Of a stretch of DNA of 17,745 nt, positions 14,606-17,745 are shown in pieces. The DNA is from Elusimicrobia bacterium CG03_land_8_20_14_0_80_50_18. Its GTDB lineage: Bacteria > CG03. Location: positions 1,162 to 18,906 of the forward strand of contig PEUP01000059.1 of NCBI GenBank assembly GCA_002780705.1, read 5' to 3'. Each line of letters begins with the position of its first letter. The stretch's first letter is position 1. A model generated the notes under the pieces. The model was not told the origin of the DNA, ran no database searches, and saw only the letters and a list, made by a program, of their open reading frames with translations. Both the position numbers and the translations under genes were made by a program.

Positions 14606-15507
14606 AAGCGATGGGAATAGACATAGGCGGAACAAACACCGCTGTTTCAATTTGTTCTTCCGCGGGAAAAACGCTGGGCCGTTTTGATTTTTCCACGCCG
14701 CGGTCAAAGTATCCCGAAAAAACCATATCGGAAATATTGCGGATCATAGACGGGAAATACCCGCTTGATGAAATAGGCGCGGCTGGCTTCGCCGTGCCGG
14801 GAATGCTGGATCCTGAAAATGGTTTTGTTTTTAGCGCGCCCAATCTCGGCTGGAAAAATTTTCCGCTCAAAAAAGTCCTGATGAAATATCACCGGTTCAA
14901 AAAGCTCGTTTTTGAAAATGACGCATCCTGCGCGGCTCTCGGGGTTTACAGCGCTTATCGCGGAAAGAAGCCCGAATCTCTTGCCGTTCTTACGCTAGGC
15001 ACCGGCATCGGCGGCGGTTTTATTTCCGGAGGCCGTATATTTTCCCGCCGGGATATCTCTATTTTTGAGGCGGGACACATAAAGATATCGCCAGAGGGTC
15101 TGCCTTGCGGTTGCGGCGCAAGGGGCTGTCTTGAAGCCTATTGCGGCGCGGCTTATATGAACAACTGGGCAGGGGCAATGTTTCCCAAAGCGCTTCAATC
15201 TTCCGTCTTGAGCTCCGGTGAAATTTATGAAAAGGCGAATGGCGGCGCCTTATGGGCGAAAAAAATATGGAAACAATACGGCATTTATCTGGGCATGGCT
15301 GTGTCCGATATCGTCAATCTTCTCGTGCCCGCTCAAATCGTTTTCACGGGGGGACTCGCGGGCGCTTATTCCGAATTCAAAGGGGGCTTGCGTATTTCCC
15401 TTGAGAAGCACATCCTTCCCTCTTACAGGGGGCGCTCTTTAATATCAGTCCACGCAGGGGCGTGCAGCGTCGGAGCAGATGGCGCGGCGGCGATGACGCT
15501 TCTTTGA
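14587..15507 (+). CDS. ROK-family sugar kinase (glucokinase-like)
   Basis: 306 aa from ATG 14587, with GAGGA 6 nt upstream. An alternative in-frame ATG at 14602 forms an ATGA overlap with the FolC-like stop and has GGAG 9 nt upstream; either start keeps all domains. ROK kinases phosphorylate glucose or related hexoses in the cytoplasm. Visible: phosphate-binding DIGGTN (12-17), PGMLDPENG (71-79), the catalytic-Asp segment FENDASCAALG (109-119, D112), GTGIGGG (138-144), EAGH (161-164) and the zinc motif GLPCGCGARGCLE (171-183; C174, C176, C181). There is no N-terminal helix-turn-helix, so it is an enzyme rather than a ROK repressor. With glgP in the same genome a role in glucose/glucan use is plausible; substrate unproven. 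Confidence 0.92.
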   Translation: MERKKMKAMGIDIGGTNTAVSICSSAGKTLGRFDFSTPRSKYPEKTISEILRIIDGKYPLDEIGAAGFAVPGMLDPENGFVFSAPNLGWKNFPLKKVLMKYHRFKKLVFENDASCAALGVYSAYRGKKPESLAVLTLGTGIGGGFISGGRIFSRRDISIFEAGHIKISPEGLPCGCGARGCLEAYCGAAYMNNWAGAMFPKALQSSVLSSGEIYEKANGGALWAKKIWKQYGIYLGMAVSDIVNLLVPAQIVFTGGLAGAYSEFKGGLRISLEKHILPSYRGRSLISVHAGACSVGADGAAAMTLL

Positions 15508-15512
15508 CAGAG

Positions 15513-17492
15513 ATGCCCGTCAGACTGAACTTTTTCCAAAAATTGACGACCTGCCTCGGAGGCGCGGCGCTCGCCTTTGTTTTTTTCGCGGGGCCTTCGC
15601 ACGCGGATGATGAACTCCCCTTCAACATAAGCTGCGATTACCTCAAATACAGCAGAAACAGCGAGATTGTTTTCTCATCAGGCAATGTTTTTATAGAGAG
15701 AGATACGATGAAATTGTATGCGGATGAAGCCGAGTTCCGCCGGAATGAGTCGCTCGTGTTCCTGAAGGGCCGCGTGCGTATAGAGGACGCGGACACGACA
15801 ATACGCTGCGATGCCGCCGAGTATCATCTCGCTGCCGGCACCGAGCCCGCTTCCGGGCTTTTCCAAAACGCGAGGGTTTACAGGGATAAGATGTATTTTG
15901 TCAGCCTCAACGCCGAGCAGCGGGGAGACAGCTACATTTTCAACAAAGCGTATCTGACGACATGCGATGAAGCCGAGCCGCACTATAAAATGTCCTCACC
16001 CCGAATAGTTTTTGTGGAGAAGAAAAGCGTGACGATGAAGCACGCCGTTTTTTCCATCAGGGGCGTGCCCGTTTTTTATACGCCCTATTACAGGCAGCGT
16101 CTGGGAGAGCGGAGATGGACACTCGCCGTCCGGGCGGGTAAATCTTCGAGAAACGGCGCCTTCATAAAAACGCGCCTGCGCTACAACTGGTCGGATAATT
16201 TCAGGACATATTTCATCAACGATTATTTCAGCCGCCTCGGATACGGCAAGGGTCTGGAGCTTGACTACAAGAGTCCGTCAACGCAGAGCAATTTGTATGT
16301 TTACGGCATAGACGAAAAAGACACGGGCGCGAGTAACCGGACATTCCGTCAGAGTCACTGGCAGCAGCTCCCCGCGGGCTTTCTATGGCAGTCCTATGTT
16401 GAGGCGCAGGATTACTCGCTTTTTAATGACAGCTATCTGAGGGATGACTCACTGGTTTTGAAGCCCACCTATGTGAGGAGCAGAGCGTCGCTGTCAAAAA
16501 GCGTGTCGACCTATTATCTGCGTTTGTCGGGATACAGAAACGAGGTCTGGAGAGATTCTCTTGACAGGTTTGACGCGAATAATGTTATAGCGCCTGAGCT
16601 CTATTTCCGGCTGAATCCCGTGAAACTCAGGCACTTGAGCTACGATCTCAGCTATAATTACAGGAATTATTTCAACACCGACCCCGCCGTGGGAACGATT
16701 TTTCCCGAGTGCACGCCCATACACAGCTCATACGCGCGGATTTTCAACAGCTACAGGCTGATGAAGTCTCTCACGCTCTTCCCCAGAATAGGTTATCAGT
16801 TTTATAAGAGCGGCAATCTGGACTCTGTGGAATATTATTTTCACGACATCAACACGACGCTGAATTTCTACAGGCCTCTCAAGCTATCCTTCACGCACAA
16901 CTACAAAAGGGGGCCGGGCAAAAATTCCGTCGCGGATAACATCGCTTTCGCCGATGAATACAGGCCCTCGCGCAATCTGGTGTTCAGGCAGAGCGTAGTC
17001 TATGATTTGAAAAAAAAGCATCTGCCGCTTGAGAACAGATTCTCGCTCCTGCAGAACCAGCTTAATCTCCGCGCCGGGAGGATTAATTTTTACGCGAGGA
17101 ATTATTATGACATAGCCATGGGAGCGGCTGCCGCGTGGGAAGGCGAGGGCAGGGGCAGTTACTTCTCTTCAAGATTCACCTACAACCGCGCCGAACCTGA
17201 TTTCCTGAACTGGTTTCAGAGCTTCAATTTTAAATACGGCAAATGGGACACTTCGGCCGGAGCCCGCGCGTTTTTTAATTACCGGCAAGCGGGCATAGGC
17301 CTGAAGGATGTCATAGAGAAACATCTGACGGTCAAAAGAAATCTGCACTGCTGGGAGATGATGTTTAAATATCTTGTGACGCGCGACAGGCGGGAAGGTT
17401 GGATATTTTTTAACATAACGGCTTTCCCCGAGAGGCCCATGGGGATATACCGCGACGCCGTCGGCGACGAATGGTCATTCCGCAAACAGTAA
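15513..17492 (+). CDS. lptD: LptD/OstA-like outer-membrane LPS-assembly protein
   Basis: 659 aa from ATG 15513, chosen because it starts the signal peptide (basic N-region, hydrophobic core 11-27, PSHA cleavage near residue 31); upstream in-frame codons would bury it inside the ROK gene. No strong Shine-Dalgarno; it starts 5 nt after the ROK stop, so coupling is likely. LptD inserts lipopolysaccharide into the outer leaflet together with LptE. Residues about 36-185 form an LptA/OstA-like beta-jellyroll (ISCDYLKYSRNSEIVFSSGNV, YADEAEF, LKGRVRIEDADTTIRCD), with the family motif YLTTCDEAEPHYKM (147-160) and GVPVFYTPYY (184-193). Residues 200-659 are Tyr/Arg/Phe-rich alternating strands of a beta-barrel. 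Shorter than the proteobacterial protein (about 780 aa), and the adjacent Cys pair near the C-terminus is absent. Its presence argues for a lipopolysaccharide-bearing outer membrane. Confidence 0.87.
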   Translation: MPVRLNFFQKLTTCLGGAALAFVFFAGPSHADDELPFNISCDYLKYSRNSEIVFSSGNVFIERDTMKLYADEAEFRRNESLVFLKGRVRIEDADTTIRCDAAEYHLAAGTEPASGLFQNARVYRDKMYFVSLNAEQRGDSYIFNKAYLTTCDEAEPHYKMSSPRIVFVEKKSVTMKHAVFSIRGVPVFYTPYYRQRLGERRWTLAVRAGKSSRNGAFIKTRLRYNWSDNFRTYFINDYFSRLGYGKGLELDYKSPSTQSNLYVYGIDEKDTGASNRTFRQSHWQQLPAGFLWQSYVEAQDYSLFNDSYLRDDSLVLKPTYVRSRASLSKSVSTYYLRLSGYRNEVWRDSLDRFDANNVIAPELYFRLNPVKLRHLSYDLSYNYRNYFNTDPAVGTIFPECTPIHSSYARIFNSYRLMKSLTLFPRIGYQFYKSGNLDSVEYYFHDINTTLNFYRPLKLSFTHNYKRGPGKNSVADNIAFADEYRPSRNLVFRQSVVYDLKKKHLPLENRFSLLQNQLNLRAGRINFYARNYYDIAMGAAAAWEGEGRGSYFSSRFTYNRAEPDFLNWFQSFNFKYGKWDTSAGARAFFNYRQAGIGLKDVIEKHLTVKRNLHCWEMMFKYLVTRDRREGWIFFNITAFPERPMGIYRDAVGDEWSFRKQ

Positions 17493-17502
17493 AAAAGGGA
17501 CG

Positions 17503-17545
17503 CCTGCCCCTGCCTACCGACAGGCAGGTACCGATATAAGGCAGG
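17503..17545. repeat. Nested palindromic intergenic repeat
   Basis: The core CCTGCCT-ACCGAC-AGGCAGG (17509-17528) is a perfect 7-bp hairpin. Outside it, CCTGCC (17503-17508) can pair with GGCAGG (17540-17545). It lies 10 bp after the lptD stop and is followed by TCTTTAAT, too weak for a good intrinsic terminator. From memory, such palindromes are often dispersed in uncultured bacterial genomes; a second copy is not present in this window. Confidence 0.5.
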
Positions 17546-17592
17546 TCTTTAATAAAAAAAGGCGGCCTCTGTTTAAGCGGATATTATTAAGC

Positions 17593-17598
17593 TATAAT
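17593..17598 (+). promoter_or_regulatory. -10 box of tRNA-Pro promoter
   Basis: Perfect TATAAT ending 7 bp before the mature tRNA. At a 17-bp spacing the -35 position reads TGTTTA (17570-17575), a weak match. Transcription would start about at the tRNA 5' end, leaving almost no leader for RNase P to remove. Confidence 0.5.
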
Positions 17599-17605
17599 TT
17601 TGACA

Positions 17606-17682
17606 CGGGGTGTGGCGCAGTTGGCTAGCGCGCCTGCTTTGGGAGCAGGAGGCCGGCGGTTCAAGTCCGCCCACCCCGACCA
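17606..17682 (+). tRNA. tRNA-Pro, anticodon TGG
   Basis: Complete cloverleaf with the acceptor CGGGGTG (17606-17612) pairing with CACCCCG (17672-17678). The D arm is GCGC/GCGC. The anticodon stem CCTGC/GCAGG holds loop TTTGGGA, anticodon TGG, reading CCA and wobble Pro codons. The T arm is GGCGG/CCGCC with loop TTCAAGT. The discriminator is A, and CCA is encoded (17680-17682). The C1-G72 pair is typical of bacterial tRNA-Pro. Unlike the tRNA-Arg in this window, its CCA is genomic. Confidence 0.97.
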
Positions 17683-17745
17683 ACTTAAACTTTTTTCAAA
17701 TTCAGAGGCGATTGTTTGCTCGCTCGCCCCGCCGGAGTTTATCCC
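17683..17745. other. Downstream flank of tRNA-Pro
   Basis: 63 bp to the window end. A T6 run (17692-17697) follows the tRNA without an upstream hairpin other than the tRNA itself. No integrase, attachment repeat or gene start is visible. Confidence 0.4.

Noticed and set aside
17606..17745. tRNA-Pro as an integration site for a genomic island
   Set aside because: No repeated tRNA 3' end, integrase or foreign-looking gene is visible; the window ends 63 bp later.
1..17745. CRISPR array, toxin-antitoxin, restriction or prophage system
   Set aside because: No spaced repeats, nuclease pairs, phage structural genes or transposase were seen on either strand.

Overview
The window reads as a chromosomal segment of a diderm (Gram-negative) bacterium. 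It encodes an LptD-like outer-membrane protein, a lipobox-bearing substrate-binding lipoprotein and several secreted proteins. Protein-coding genes are tightly packed, with frequent ATA isoleucine and AGG/AGA arginine codons and roughly balanced GC. The mix (FecR-domain and LPP20-like secreted proteins, a family-35 phosphorylase, PolX with a PHP domain, short GC-rich intergenic palindromes) would suit a deep-branching, mostly uncultivated lineage of the Elusimicrobiota/Omnitrophota kind. That placement is a guess from gene style, not a result.

Layout. 1-2281: three co-oriented genes for exported proteins, namely the tail of an LPP20-like protein, a FecR-domain protein and a secreted protein with an LPP20-like N-terminal half and an Ig-like domain. 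2300-3196, minus strand: a YegS/DagK-type lipid kinase, divergent from argS (3264-4808) across a 67-bp gap holding overlapping, opposed promoter-like sequences. 4809-5171: a 363-bp intergenic region with three inverted repeats and a near-consensus promoter for glgP (5172-7691). 7692-7989: another strong sigma-70-like promoter and a leader of about 230 nt, with a possible 28-codon upstream reading frame, ahead of rho (7990-9327). 9341-9510: a 160-bp miniature inverted-repeat element flanked by a 5-bp duplication, abutting a tRNA-Arg(GCG) gene at 9511. From there to 17492 runs a tight same-strand series: polX, a family-5 substrate-binding lipoprotein, a small multi-spanning membrane protein, a divergent FolC-like ligase, a ROK sugar kinase and an LptD-like protein. 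Gaps are at most 11 nt except before the FolC-like gene (36 nt to the preferred start, 9 nt to an alternative), and two junctions overlap. The window ends with a palindromic intergenic repeat and a tRNA-Pro(TGG) behind a TATAAT box.

Functionally this is mainly housekeeping: translation (argS, tRNA-Arg, tRNA-Pro), transcription termination (rho), DNA repair (polX), storage-polysaccharide and sugar metabolism (glgP, ROK kinase), lipid phosphorylation and envelope biogenesis (lptD-like, secreted proteins). I see no CRISPR array, prophage, transposase gene, defence island or biosynthetic cluster.

The most interesting place is the rho / mini-element / tRNA-Arg / polX junction. A short non-autonomous element appears to have inserted between rho and the tRNA. 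The tRNA carries a GCG anticodon rather than the usual bacterial ACG. The only visible Shine-Dalgarno of polX lies inside the 3' acceptor strand of that tRNA. Secondary points are a FolC-like enzyme with an altered P-loop and apparently shortened middle, a lipid kinase with a changed GTGND-type motif, and the structured leaders of rho and glgP.
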